DNA of 43,906 nucleotides from Thauera sp. UBA6194 (GTDB taxonomy: Bacteria; Pseudomonadota; Gammaproteobacteria; Burkholderiales; Rhodocyclaceae): the NCBI GenBank assembly GCA_002422685.1, contig DITC01000018.1, forward strand, positions 1 through 43,906. The letters are read 5' to 3'. Shown piece by piece: positions 26,629-35,185 of this stretch (its first letter is position 1; the number at the start of each line of letters is the position of its first letter). Both the position numbers and the translations under genes were made by a program. The notes beneath the pieces are model-generated. The model was not told the origin of the DNA. It saw only the letters and a list, made by a program, of their open reading frames with translations, and made no database searches.

Positions 26629-27561
26629 ATGAGCATTCTCGTCATTGCCGAACACGACAATCAATCGATCAAGGCGGCCACGCTCAACACCGTGACCGCC
26701 GCCGCCGCTGTGGGCGGAGACGTGCACGTGCTGGTGGCCGGCGCCACCTGCGGTGCAGCGGCGGAAGCTGCGGCCAAGATCGCCGGGGTGGCCAAGGTGC
26801 TGGTGTGCGATGCGCCCCAGTATGAAGCCCAGACCGCCGAGAACGTCGCCGAACTCGTGAAGGGCCTGGCCGCCGGCTACAGCCACGTGCTCGCCGCGGC
26901 GACCCCGGCCGGCAAGAACATGCTGCCGCGCGTGGCCGCGCTGCTCGATGTGGCGCAGATCAGCGAGATCGTCGCGGTCGAGTCCGCTGACACCTTCGTG
27001 CGTCCGATCTACGCCGGCAACGCGCTGGCCACGGTCAAGAGCGCCGATGCGGTCAAGGTCATCACCGTGCGCACCACGGCGTTCGACGCCGCCGCTGCCG
27101 AGGGCAACGCCGCGCCGGTGGAAGCCGTCGCCGCGGCCGCCGACCTGGGCGTGACCACCCTTACCGGGCGCGAGATCGTCAAGAGCGCGCGGCCCGATCT
27201 GGGCGCCGCGAAGGTCGTCATCTCCGGCGGTCGTGGCTTGGGCAGCGCCGAGAGCTACCATCAGCTGCTCGAGCCGCTGGCCGACAAGCTCAGTGCTGCG
27301 CTGGGTGCATCGCGCGCCGCGGTCGATGCGGGCTATTGCCCCAACGATTACCAGGTCGGCCAGACCGGCAAGATCGTCGCGCCGCAGCTCTACATCGCGG
27401 TCGGCATCTCGGGTGCCATCCAGCACCTGGCCGGCATGAAGGACTCCAAGGTGATCGTCGCGATCAACAAGGATCCGGAAGCGCCGATCTTCCAGATTGC
27501 CGACTACGGCCTCGTGGGTGATCTGTTCCAGGTTCTGCCGGAACTGACCGCCGCGGTCTGA
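26629..27561 (+). CDS. etfA: Electron transfer flavoprotein alpha subunit
   Basis: EtfA holds the FAD of the ETF heterodimer. Length is 310. The C-terminal FAD domain is clear: VVISGGRGLGSAESYHQLLEPLADKL, ASRAAVDAGYCPNDYQVGQTGKIVAPQLYIAVGISGAIQHLAGMKDS, and IVAINKDPEAPIFQIADYGLVGD. The ATG at 26629 is 2 bp past etfB. Fits the standard non-bifurcating FAD layout; a bifurcating form is not indicated by anything I can see. An unusual membrane-protein gene follows 21 bp later. Confidence 0.95.
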   Translation: MSILVIAEHDNQSIKAATLNTVTAAAAVGGDVHVLVAGATCGAAAEAAAKIAGVAKVLVCDAPQYEAQTAENVAELVKGLAAGYSHVLAAATPAGKNMLPRVAALLDVAQISEIVAVESADTFVRPIYAGNALATVKSADAVKVITVRTTAFDAAAAEGNAAPVEAVAAAADLGVTTLTGREIVKSARPDLGAAKVVISGGRGLGSAESYHQLLEPLADKLSAALGASRAAVDAGYCPNDYQVGQTGKIVAPQLYIAVGISGAIQHLAGMKDSKVIVAINKDPEAPIFQIADYGLVGDLFQVLPELTAAV

Positions 27562-27582
27562 TCGCAGTAGCGCCAGACTGGC

Positions 27583-28248
27583 ATGGACCTCCCAGCCACG
27601 TTCTATCCAGGGACCTGGTATGGGGCCATGCTGGTCGTTTCGGCGCTCGGGCTATACGCGAGCCTGAGGCGGGCGCCGTGGCGCAGCTTGACCGAGAGCA
27701 CCCGGCTCAACTTGCTGCTCGGCTTCGCCGTCGCGCTGACGCTGATGTGGAGCATGAAGGCGGGTGTGCAGCCCGGACTCAGCCTTCATCTGCTCGGTGC
27801 AATGGCCGCCACCTTGGTGCTCGGCCCATGGCTCGCGGTGGTGTGCATGGGCATGGCCTTGCTCGGCGTGTTGTTGAACGGTGGCATTGCGCTCGCCGAC
27901 TGGCCGGTGAATTTCGTCTTCATGGTGCTGGTGCCCGTTGCGGTCGCGAGTGGCATCCAGCGCCTCATCGAGCGGATTCTGCCTGCGCATTTCTTCATCT
28001 TCGTGTTTGTCGTGAGCTTCGCCGGTGCCGCGCTCACGGTGATGGTGCAGGGTGCTGTCGCTGCAGCGTCTCTTGCCCTGACGGAGAGCTACTCCGTCGA
28101 ATTTTTGTTGAATGAATATCTGCCGTTCTTCCTCCTGCTCGGTTTCTCGGAGGGCTGGATCAGCGGCGCAGTCATTACCCTGATGGTGGTGTATCGGCCC
28201 GAATGGGTCGCCGCTTTCGACGATCGCCGCTATCTGCTCGACAAGTAG
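27583..28248 (+). CDS. Energy-coupling factor transporter permease-like membrane protein (CbiM-like)
   Basis: A 221-residue polytopic protein with about six transmembrane segments. It resembles the CbiM/COG3235 group of predicted S-components, with LSLHLLGAMAATLVLGPWLAVV, the conserved HLLG core, and a C-terminal YRPEWVAAFDDRRYLLDK tail. Canonical CbiM/NikM start with Met-His and use the N-terminus and nearby His to bind Ni or Co; here the start is MDLP, so the metal site is altered. No CbiQ or CbiO partner is present. Its place between etfA and the acyl-CoA dehydrogenase gene (gaps of 21 and 32 bp) is unexpected. Confidence 0.75.
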   Translation: MDLPATFYPGTWYGAMLVVSALGLYASLRRAPWRSLTESTRLNLLLGFAVALTLMWSMKAGVQPGLSLHLLGAMAATLVLGPWLAVVCMGMALLGVLLNGGIALADWPVNFVFMVLVPVAVASGIQRLIERILPAHFFIFVFVVSFAGAALTVMVQGAVAAASLALTESYSVEFLLNEYLPFFLLLGFSEGWISGAVITLMVVYRPEWVAAFDDRRYLLDK

Positions 28249-28280
28249 GGCTGTTCAAACTTTTCAGGAGCGCCAAAAAC

Positions 28281-30077
28281 ATGAGTCAATACAACGCCCC
28301 CATTCGTGACATGCAGTTCGTGATGCAGGAGCTGGCCGGACTGGACGAGGTCATGCAACTGCCGGGCAACGAGGAAGTGTCCGCCGACCTGGTCGACGCC
28401 ATCCTCGAAGAAGCCGACAAGTTCGCCAGCGGCGTGCTGGCACCGCTGAACTGGGTGGGTGACCAGGAAGGCGCCAAGTTCAACGACGGCGCGGTCGCCA
28501 CCGCCCCGGGCTGGAAGGACGCCTACACCCAGTTCTCCGAGTCGGGCTGGACGGCGCTGCCGTGCGACCCGGAATACGGCGGTCAGGGCCTGCCCAAGCT
28601 GCTCGCCACCGCCGTGATGGAGATGTGGAAGTCGGCCAACATGGCCTTCTCGCTGTGCCCGATGCTGACCAGCGGCGCGATCGAAGCGCTGATGCTGCGC
28701 GGCACCGATGAGCAGAAGGACATGTACCTGCCCAAGATGATCTCGGGTGAGTGGACCGGCACGATGAACCTGACCGAGCCGAACGCGGGTTCCGACCTCG
28801 CCGCCGTGCGCACGAAGGCCGAACCGCAGGGTGACGGCACGTACAAGATCTTCGGCCAGAAGATCTTCATCACCTACGGTGATCACGACCTCACCGACAA
28901 CATCGTCCACCTCGTGCTCGCCCGCCTGCCGGACGCGCCCGAAGGCGTGAAGGGCATCTCGCTGTTCGTCGTGCCCAAGTTCATGGTCGAAGCCGACGGC
29001 AGCCTGGGTGCGCGCAACGACGTGCATTGCGTGTCGCTCGAGCACAAGCTGGGCATCCACGCCAGCCCGACCGCCGTGCTCGCCTTCGGCGACAACGGTG
29101 GCGCGATCGGCACCCTGGTGGGCGAGCCGAACCGCGGTCTGGAATACATGTTCATCATGATGAACGAGGCGCGCTTCGCGGTCGGCATGGAAGGCCTGGC
29201 GCTGTCCGAGCGTTCGTACCAGCACGCGCTGCAGTACGCCAAGGATCGTATCCAGGGCACCGACGCAGGTGTGCGTGGCGGTCCGAAGGTCAACATCCTG
29301 CACCACGCCGACGTTCGCCGCCTGCTCATGAACATGAAGAGCAAGACCGAGGCCATGCGTGCGCTCGCCTACGTCGTCGGCGCGGCCTTCGACAAGGCGC
29401 ACAGCCACCCGGACGAGGCCGTGCGCGCGCAGAATCAGGCGTTTGTCGACCTGATGATCCCGGTGGTCAAGGGCTGGTTCACCGAGAACTCGATCGACGT
29501 CACCTCCGACGGCGTGCAGGTGCACGGCGGCATGGGCTTCATCGAGGAGACCGGCGCGGCGCAGTTCTTCCGTGACTCGCGCATCACCACGATCTACGAA
29601 GGCACGACCGCCATTCAGGCCAACGACCTGATCGGGCGCAAGATCGCGCGCGAAAATGGCGCGACCGTGGGCGCAGTGGTGCAGATGATGCGTGCGGTCG
29701 AGGCCGAAGTGGCCGGCGTTCAGGACGAGGCCTTCGCGGCGATCGCGCGTTCGCTCAAGACCGGCATCACGGCGGTGGAAGAGGCGGTGGCCTACATCCT
29801 TGCCACTTACGCGAAGGACATCAAGGGCGCGTCCGTGGGCTCGGTGCCCTTCCTCAAGCTCCTCGGCATCGTCGCCGGCGGCTGGCAGATGGCGCGCACC
29901 GCGCTCGTGGCCAAGCGCAAGCTGGATGCGGGTGAGGGCGATGCGAGCTTCTACAAGACCAAGATCGTCACCGCGCGCTTCTACGCCGACCACGTGCTGT
30001 CCCAGGCTTCGGGGCTGTCTTACACGGTGGTCAACGGTGCCGCGGGCGCGCTCGACCTGACCGAAGAGCAGTTCTGA
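28281..30077 (+). CDS. Acyl-CoA dehydrogenase (long, DmdC/FadE-like form)
   Basis: A 598-residue FAD-dependent acyl-CoA dehydrogenase that would pass electrons to the adjacent ETF. Visible motifs are MNLTEPNAGSDLAAVRT, KIFITYGDHDLTDNIVHLVLAR, VHGGMGFIEETGAAQFFRDSRITTIYEGTTAIQANDLIGRK, whose Glu in YEGT is the likely catalytic base, and a C-terminal extension beyond the usual 380-residue core. The extended group includes DmdC (methylthiopropionyl-CoA) and other medium or aryl acyl-CoA dehydrogenases; the substrate is not determined by sequence. The ATG at 28281 follows AGGAGCG; a hairpin terminator follows the stop. Confidence 0.93.
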   Translation: MSQYNAPIRDMQFVMQELAGLDEVMQLPGNEEVSADLVDAILEEADKFASGVLAPLNWVGDQEGAKFNDGAVATAPGWKDAYTQFSESGWTALPCDPEYGGQGLPKLLATAVMEMWKSANMAFSLCPMLTSGAIEALMLRGTDEQKDMYLPKMISGEWTGTMNLTEPNAGSDLAAVRTKAEPQGDGTYKIFGQKIFITYGDHDLTDNIVHLVLARLPDAPEGVKGISLFVVPKFMVEADGSLGARNDVHCVSLEHKLGIHASPTAVLAFGDNGGAIGTLVGEPNRGLEYMFIMMNEARFAVGMEGLALSERSYQHALQYAKDRIQGTDAGVRGGPKVNILHHADVRRLLMNMKSKTEAMRALAYVVGAAFDKAHSHPDEAVRAQNQAFVDLMIPVVKGWFTENSIDVTSDGVQVHGGMGFIEETGAAQFFRDSRITTIYEGTTAIQANDLIGRKIARENGATVGAVVQMMRAVEAEVAGVQDEAFAAIARSLKTGITAVEEAVAYILATYAKDIKGASVGSVPFLKLLGIVAGGWQMARTALVAKRKLDAGEGDASFYKTKIVTARFYADHVLSQASGLSYTVVNGAAGALDLTEEQF

Positions 30078-30144
30078 GCCTGACCGGGCCTGGCTTGACC
30101 GGGCCCGCGTGAGGGCGTCTCGCGCACGTGCGCGTCCTCACAAG

Positions 30145-30182
30145 AAAATGCCCGCCGGCGTGCTGTCAGGCGGGCATTTTTT
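30145..30182. terminator. Rho-independent terminator after the acyl-CoA dehydrogenase
   Basis: AAAATGCCCGCC (30145-30156) pairs with GGCGGGCATTTT (30169-30180) around a 12-nt loop, and more Ts follow. It is symmetrical and could end transcription from both the acyl-CoA dehydrogenase operon (plus) and the PPIase operon (minus), which converge here. Confidence 0.9.
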
Positions 30183-30250
30183 CGTCAGTCGGCAGGAAGC
30201 TGGCGTGCAGAAGCGCGCGCAGCGCCGCGAACGGCGCCCGCTTCGCCTGC

Positions 30251-31033
30251 TTACTGGACCTTCGCCTTTTCGCGCAGCTCGAGCACGTGGCGCTCGACCT
30301 TCTGTTGCTGCAGGCGCTGTTCGAGCTGCGGCTTGACCTCGTCGAACGCCGGCGCCTTGACGTCGCGCACGTCGTCGAGCTGGATGACGTGATAGCCGAA
30401 GTCGCTCTTGACCGGGGTGCGGGTGTAGCTGCCTTTCTTCAGCTTGACCATCGCCTCGGAGAAGGGCTTCACGTACATGCCGGGGTTGCTCCAGCCCAGA
30501 TCGCCGCCGCGCTCGCGTGAGCCGGGGTCACGCGACTCCTTGGCCACTTCTTCGAAGGCGGTGCCGTTCTGCAGGCGGGCGATGATCGCCTTGGCTTCGG
30601 TCTCGGTTTCGACCAGCACGTGGCGCGGCTTGTATTCCTTGTCGCCCATGCGGCTCTTGATGCCTTCGTATTCCTTCTTCAGGTCGGCGTCGCTGACCGG
30701 GTTCGTGCGCACGTAATCCTGCAGGTAGGCACGAATCAGGATGGCCTGGCGCGCCATCTCCATCTGCGCCTGCACGTCGGCCTTCTTGTCCAGGCCCTTC
30801 TTGCCGGCTTCCTGGCTCAGCACTTCACGCCGGATGAGCTCCTCGCGCACGGCGTTCCGCAGTTGCTCGCCATCGGGGGCGCCCTGAGCGCGCTGTTCGG
30901 CGATCATGGCTTCGGCACGTGCGGCCGGAACCGCAACCCCATTGACCGTGGCGATCGAGTCGGCGGCGGCAGCGGGGAGGGCGAGGAAGCCGGCGAGCAA
31001 GGCGACGGCGAGACGGCTCGGGAAATGTTTCAT
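30251..31033 (-). CDS. Periplasmic parvulin-type peptidyl-prolyl isomerase
   Basis: The 260-residue protein has a signal peptide (KHFPSRLAVALLAGFLALPAAAA, cleavage near residue 24), a SurA-like N-terminal helical part with MIAEQRAQG and EELIRREVL, and a parvulin domain at about 135-230 (HVLVETETEAKAIIARLQNGTAFEEVAKESRDPGSRERGGDLGW, FGYHVIQLDD). It assists folding of outer-membrane or periplasmic proteins. The ATG at 31033 is the start that yields the signal peptide. It is the last gene of the ompR-to-PPIase run, 10 bp past bolA. Confidence 0.92.
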   Translation of the reverse strand: MKHFPSRLAVALLAGFLALPAAAADSIATVNGVAVPAARAEAMIAEQRAQGAPDGEQLRNAVREELIRREVLSQEAGKKGLDKKADVQAQMEMARQAILIRAYLQDYVRTNPVSDADLKKEYEGIKSRMGDKEYKPRHVLVETETEAKAIIARLQNGTAFEEVAKESRDPGSRERGGDLGWSNPGMYVKPFSEAMVKLKKGSYTRTPVKSDFGYHVIQLDDVRDVKAPAFDEVKPQLEQRLQQQKVERHVLELREKAKVQ

Positions 31034-31043
31034 AAAGAATCCT

Positions 31044-31331
31044 TCAGTTTGCTTGTGTTTTGGCCTCGGAGGCCGAAAGCGCGCGAATGGCGAGCGCATG
31101 AATATCCAGCTTCATCATGTCGCCAAGCGCGGCGTAGATCATACGCTGTCGCATGACTCTGCTACAGCCTTCGAAAGCTTCGGAGACGATGTGCACACGG
31201 TAATGACCACCACCGTCGCGCGCGCCGGCATGTCCGGCGTGCAGGGCGCTGTCGTCGGCGATGTCGAGGACCTCGGGGGTGAATTGGGCGGCAAGTGTTT
31301 CACGGATGCGCGCCACGGTCCGGGCGCTCAT
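31044..31331 (-). CDS. BolA family protein
   Basis: BolA-type proteins bind monothiol glutaredoxins and Fe-S clusters and affect morphology and stress. The 95-residue product has the family's ALHAGHAGARDGGGHYRVHIVSEAFEGCSRVMRQRMIYAALGDMM core, including the conserved His in HAGH. The ATG overlaps the yciI stop by 4 bp. Which of the BolA types it is (BolA, IbaG) is not clear. Confidence 0.9.
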   Translation of the reverse strand: MSARTVARIRETLAAQFTPEVLDIADDSALHAGHAGARDGGGHYRVHIVSEAFEGCSRVMRQRMIYAALGDMMKLDIHALAIRALSASEAKTQAN

Positions 31332-31627
31332 GGCAGGGTTTTCCGGAACGGGCGCACGGTGGTGCGCGCGAACACGCCCTCGCGCACATAGGGATCTTCG
31401 GCGAGCCAGGCTTCGGCGTCGGCGAGGGTGTCGAATTCGGCCACGATCAGGCTGCCCGCGAAGCCGGCCGGACCGGGGTCGGGGCTGTCGATCGCGGGCA
31501 TCGGGCCGGCCAGCAGCAGACGGCCGGCGTCGCGCAGCGCCTCGAGCCGGGCCACATGCCCGGGCCGAACGGCCATGCGGGTGTCGAGCGCGCCGGGCGC
31601 GTCCTCGCCGATCAGAGCGTAGTACAT
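31328..31627 (-). CDS. YciI family protein
   Basis: A 99-residue protein of the YciI ferredoxin-like fold. The family's conserved His and Asp residues are visible: RPGHVARLEAL and the FAEDPYV-like LAEDPYVREGV. In characterised relatives such folds perform dehalogenation or cyclisation steps, but the E. coli YciI role is unknown. It overlaps bolA by ATGA and shares a TGATG overlap with yciB upstream. Confidence 0.9.
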   Translation of the reverse strand: MYYALIGEDAPGALDTRMAVRPGHVARLEALRDAGRLLLAGPMPAIDSPDPGPAGFAGSLIVAEFDTLADAEAWLAEDPYVREGVFARTTVRPFRKTLP

Positions 31628-32235
31628 CAGTTCGTTTCCTCTTCCATGTAACGGGACAGGTAAAAACCTTGGCCGAGCACGAAGGCGAGCATCAGCCCCA
31701 TGCCGCCGAACATCTTGAAGTTGACCCAGGTCTCTTCGCTGAAGTTGTAGGCGACATAGAGGTTGAGCAGGCCCATGGCGATGAAGAAGCCTGCCCAGGC
31801 CAGGTTCAGTCGTCCCCACACCGCGTCGGGGAGCTTGATCTGCGCTTCGAGCATCTTGCGGATCAGGTTGCGCCCGAGCAGCGCGGACGAGCCGAGCAGC
31901 ACCGTGCCGAACATCCAGTACAGCGCGGTCGGCTTCCACTTGATGAAGGTGGGATTGTGGAAGAACAGCGTCGCGCCACCGAAGACCACGATGATCGCCA
32001 GGCTGACCCACAGCATGGTGTCGACCTTGCGATGCTTGAGCCACACGAGGGCGATCTGCAGCACGGTGGCCACGATGGCCACGAAGGTGGCGATGAGGAT
32101 GGGGGCCTGGCTGGGCGTGATGCCCTCACCGAGCCAGCCGCTGGCCAGGGCGTGCGCCGCGTCGGGATTGGCGCCGCCGACCTTGTAGGCCGCGAAGAAC
32201 AGGATGACGGGCAGCAGATCGAAAAGAAATTTCAT
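31627..32235 (-). CDS. yciB: Inner membrane septation protein A (YciB)
   Basis: YciB is a small membrane protein linked to cell-division and envelope integrity. The 202-residue product shows the family's FDLLPVILFFAAYK start, GITPSQAPILIATFVAIVATVLQIALVWLKHRKVDTMLWVSLAIIVVFGGATLFFHNPTFIKWKPTALYW, and a C-terminal MEEETN tail, with about five transmembrane segments. It overlaps the kinase gene upstream by ATGA and yciI downstream by one base. Confidence 0.95.
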   Translation of the reverse strand: MKFLFDLLPVILFFAAYKVGGANPDAAHALASGWLGEGITPSQAPILIATFVAIVATVLQIALVWLKHRKVDTMLWVSLAIIVVFGGATLFFHNPTFIKWKPTALYWMFGTVLLGSSALLGRNLIRKMLEAQIKLPDAVWGRLNLAWAGFFIAMGLLNLYVAYNFSEETWVNFKMFGGMGLMLAFVLGQGFYLSRYMEEETN

Positions 32236-33659
32236 GTTTTTTGGCTGGCGCCGTTCGGGACAGCGCGCATTCTATCGTGTTCGGTGGTCCCGCTGCCGAG
32301 CGGCAGGCAGAGTACTGCACGCAGCCCGCCGCCTTCGCGTGGCAGCAGATCGAGCCGGCCTCTATGCGCCCGCATCACGCGGTCCACGATGGCCAGGCCG
32401 AGGCCGGCGCCCTTGGTGTTCGAGCGCGCCTGCTCGAGCCGGGTGAAGGGTTGACGCAGGCGCTCGACCTCGTGCTCGGGGATGCCGGGGCCGCGGTCGG
32501 CAAGTGCGATGCGCGCAATACCGTCCGCGCTATCGACCGTGAGATCCAGCCCATCGTTCCCTTCTGCGTAACGCAGCGCGTTATCGACAAGGTTGGTGAG
32601 CGCGCGCCGGATGGACAGTGCGCGCGCCGGAGCAATGACGGGGACCGGGGCGTGAAGGCGAAGTGGCACGCCGCGCAGGATGTAGGGCTCGGCGACCTCG
32701 CGCGCGAGCTGCGCCAGATCGGTGGGGGCGGCGTTCTCCTGCGGGTCGCCGCGGCCGAAGTCGAGGAACTGGCCGATGATGCGGTCCATCTCCTCGATGT
32801 CGGTGACCATCGCGGTCACCTCGGGCTCGGGTGCGCCCGACATCTCGATACCGAGGCGCAGGCGGGCGAGCGGAGTGCGCAGATCGTGCGAGACGCCGGC
32901 GAGGATCAGCGCGCGGTCTTCGTCCATGCGCGTCAGGTTGCCGGTCATCTGGTTGAAGGCGCGCGCCACGACGGCGATTTCTTCAGGGCCGGTCTCGCGT
33001 TGCGGCGGCGGACGCTCGCCCTGGCCGACCATGCGCGCGCCACGCGCGAGCTGGCGCAGTGGGGTGCTGATGCGCGCGACGATCAGATACGCGCCCACGA
33101 GTGCGGCGAGCAAGGCGCCGCCGCCCCAGCCCAACCAGCCGAAGCTGTCGGGGTTTTCGATGCGCTCGGGCGGTAGCATCACCCAGTATTCGTCGTGGAT
33201 GTCGTCCGGGTCGAGGCGAAAACTGACCCAGAAGCCATCGAGCGTTTTCCAGCGCGCCGCAAAGCGCGTGTGCTCGCCGAGTTGGCGGCGCACGTCCGCC
33301 ATGAGCAGGCGCATCGGGCGCGTATCGGGCAGCGAGGCCAGCTCGTCGGACGCTTCGGCCGGATAGATGCGGATGCCTTCGAGCGCCGCGAGTTCGATGA
33401 GCAGGTCCGTGCGGCGGTCGAAGTCGGCGTTGATGAGCGCGGTGCGCGTCAGATTGACCACCGACACCACCATCTGCGCCACGTCGCGCGCGCGGGCGGG
33501 CTCCTGGAAATAGCGAAATATCTGCGACCAGATGCCGAGCGTGAGGGTGAGCAAGAGCGCGACGAGCAGGAAGGTCTGGCCGAGCAGGGTGCGCGGCAGC
33601 AGGCCGCGGCCACCGGCCGCCGCCGCGCTGCTCGCGGTGGTGTCGGTCCGTCCCGTCAT
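32232..33659 (-). CDS. Sensor histidine kinase (EnvZ-like)
   Basis: A 475-residue membrane kinase. Two transmembrane helices (about 27-45 and 174-195) bracket a periplasmic domain of about 130 residues; HAMP follows, then the phospho-acceptor His258 (GVSHDLRTPLARLRLG) and a complete ATPase domain (NLVDNALRYAE, DRGPGIPEHEVERL, TKGAGLGLAIVDRV). The pairing with an OmpR-type regulator 10 bp upstream indicates one two-component system. The stop overlaps yciB by 4 bp, unusual coupling of a sensor to a septation protein. EnvZ-like is inferred from architecture; osmosensing is not shown. Confidence 0.93.
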   Translation of the reverse strand: MTGRTDTTASSAAAAGGRGLLPRTLLGQTFLLVALLLTLTLGIWSQIFRYFQEPARARDVAQMVVSVVNLTRTALINADFDRRTDLLIELAALEGIRIYPAEASDELASLPDTRPMRLLMADVRRQLGEHTRFAARWKTLDGFWVSFRLDPDDIHDEYWVMLPPERIENPDSFGWLGWGGGALLAALVGAYLIVARISTPLRQLARGARMVGQGERPPPQRETGPEEIAVVARAFNQMTGNLTRMDEDRALILAGVSHDLRTPLARLRLGIEMSGAPEPEVTAMVTDIEEMDRIIGQFLDFGRGDPQENAAPTDLAQLAREVAEPYILRGVPLRLHAPVPVIAPARALSIRRALTNLVDNALRYAEGNDGLDLTVDSADGIARIALADRGPGIPEHEVERLRQPFTRLEQARSNTKGAGLGLAIVDRVMRAHRGRLDLLPREGGGLRAVLCLPLGSGTTEHDRMRAVPNGASQKT

Positions 33660-33669
33660 CGCGGGGGAC

Positions 33670-34467
33670 TCAATCGACTGCCGATGGGTCAGCCTGGCCG
33701 GCGCCGTCGTCCTGCGCCCCGTTGTCCTGTTCCTTCGCGCCGCCGGCATTCGAGTCGTCGGGTACGAACACGTAGCCGAAGCCCCACACGGTCTGGATGT
33801 AGCGCGGCTTGGCCGGATCGTCCTCGACCAGCTTGCGCAGGCGCGAGACCTGGACGTCGATCGCGCGGTCGAACACGCCGTATTCGCGACCACGCGCGAG
33901 CTCCATGAGCTTGTCGCGCGAGAGCGGCTGGCGGGGGTGGGTGAGCAGGACCTTGAGCAAGGAGAACTCGCCGGTGGTGAGCTGGATCTCTTCGCCGTCG
34001 CGCACGAGGATGCGGGTGCCGAGATTCACCGCCACATGGCCGAAGGAGACGACCTCGTCCTCGGCGGTGGGGGCGCCCGGCAGGGTCTGCGGCTGCCTGC
34101 GCATCACGGCCTGGATGCGTGCGACCAGCTCGCGCGGATTGAAGGGTTTGGCGATGTAGTCGTCCGCACCCATCTCCAGTCCGACGATCCGGTCCACATC
34201 GTCGCCCTTGGCGGTGAGCATGATGATCGGGATCTGATTCTCCGCGCCACGCAGCCGCCGACAGATCGCCAGACCATCCTCTCCGGGCAGCATCAGGTCG
34301 AGCACGAGCAGGTCGTAATGCTCGCGGTGCAGGGCGCGGTCCATCATCGGCGCGTCGCCGACGGCCTTTACGGCGAAGCCCTGTTCCTGCAGATAACGCG
34401 AGAGCAGATCGCGCAGGCGCGCGTCGTCGTCGACGACCAGTATGCGGTAGCGGTTTTTCTGGTTCAT
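33670..34467 (-). CDS. ompR: OmpR-family response regulator
   Basis: A 265-residue regulator with a receiver domain (VVDDDARLRDLLSRYL; phospho-acceptor Asp57 in LLVLDLMLPG; LTAKG; ADDYIAKPF) and a C-terminal winged helix (GEFSLLKVLLTHPRQPLSRDKLMELARG, RAIDVQVSRLRKLVEDDPAKPRYIQTVWGFGYVF). The C-terminal tail from about 240 is acidic and low complexity. The ATG at 34467 follows a TAGGAT hexamer by 7 nt with no ribosome binding site, suggesting a leaderless mRNA. It heads the kinase-yciB-yciI-bolA-PPIase run. OmpR by similarity; target genes unknown. Confidence 0.9.
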   Translation of the reverse strand: MNQKNRYRILVVDDDARLRDLLSRYLQEQGFAVKAVGDAPMMDRALHREHYDLLVLDLMLPGEDGLAICRRLRGAENQIPIIMLTAKGDDVDRIVGLEMGADDYIAKPFNPRELVARIQAVMRRQPQTLPGAPTAEDEVVSFGHVAVNLGTRILVRDGEEIQLTTGEFSLLKVLLTHPRQPLSRDKLMELARGREYGVFDRAIDVQVSRLRKLVEDDPAKPRYIQTVWGFGYVFVPDDSNAGGAKEQDNGAQDDGAGQADPSAVD

Positions 34468-34480
34468 GGCGCGAATCCTA
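34468..34480 (-). promoter_or_regulatory. Probable -10 element giving a leaderless ompR mRNA
   Basis: On the minus strand TAGGAT (34480-34475) is followed by seven bases before the ompR ATG at 34467. The same geometry is seen at ispD and relA. The rest of the 241-bp divergent region to 34708 has no gene I can support; a TTACA-AAAG-TCACA stretch near 34575 is of uncertain meaning. Confidence 0.5.
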
Positions 34481-34708
34481 GCCTGAGTCGCAATGCCGTG
34501 CCAGCACCTTGACGGCCTGTTCGCGAGGCCGCCGGGTAAGGCTTCGTAAGCAGTGCGCACGAGCGCAATACGGGGTTACAAAAGTCACACTGGTGCGCTG
34601 GCGCGGGCTTCCGGCGAGCACGCCGTTGACGTATGTTCGGGCTCATTATCGACCTTACGCCCGATCGCGACCCGGCCTCGTGTGCAAATGCCGGTCGCAG
34701 GACCCCTG

Positions 34709-35065
34709 ATGATGCGTTTTTCCGCCCTGCCAGCCCTTCAGTTTACGCTCCGCTCCGTCCGCGCTCGATGCGGTCGCGGCGCAAGGTTCGCGCTGTTCCT
34801 GTCGGCCAGCGCACTTGCTCATGCTGCGCCCGATGCGCAGGTGCCGCTCGACCGTCCGGGCGCCGCCGCGGTGGCGGGGGGGGCGCCCACCGAGGGCGCG
34901 AGCGGGCGCCGGGACTGGCGGCATACGCTTGACGGACAGTCGGCCGAAAGTCTGGATGCACAGCAGCGGCGACGCATCAGCCGCGAAGAGCGTGACCACC
35001 TGCGCAAGCACGTGCGCGATGCGGCACGTGACGCGTACCGTGAGGCGCCCAAAGGCGGCAAGTAG
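34709..35065 (+). CDS. Small secreted basic protein, unknown function
   Basis: The 118-residue product has an Arg-rich N-terminus followed by a hydrophobic stretch (ARFALFLSASALAHA) and a likely cleavage near residue 38. The mature part is a Pro/Gly/Ala-rich stretch and then a charged helical C-terminus, with RRRISREERDHLRKHVRDAARDAYRE and a Lys tail. I do not recognise a named family; a heme- or nucleic-acid-independent role cannot be stated. Two ATGs (34709, 34712) follow CAGGA. The frame continues upstream to 34553, but the signal-peptide-like start and ribosome binding site favour this start. It is divergent from ompR and could be a target, by position only. Confidence 0.65.
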   Translation: MMRFSALPALQFTLRSVRARCGRGARFALFLSASALAHAAPDAQVPLDRPGAAAVAGGAPTEGASGRRDWRHTLDGQSAESLDAQQRRRISREERDHLRKHVRDAARDAYREAPKGGK

Positions 35066-35185
35066 TCGGGGCGGAAAGGGCGCTGAGCGCCTGAGCCTCG
35101 TTTGGTGCGCGCATTGGCCGCGCATCAGGCGCGTCGCATGCCGTGTGCACGGCCGATTGTCCGTGCCCGGTGTGCGGCGTGTCGG

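Noticed and set aside
28230..29993. 587-codon antisense frame over the acyl-CoA dehydrogenase
   Set aside because: Same GC-driven shadow effect; the acyl-CoA dehydrogenase has full family motifs.
34570..34650. Possible sigma-70 promoter for the small secreted protein gene
   Set aside because: TTGACG (34626) and CATTAT (34644) are only 12 bp apart, too close for a promoter.
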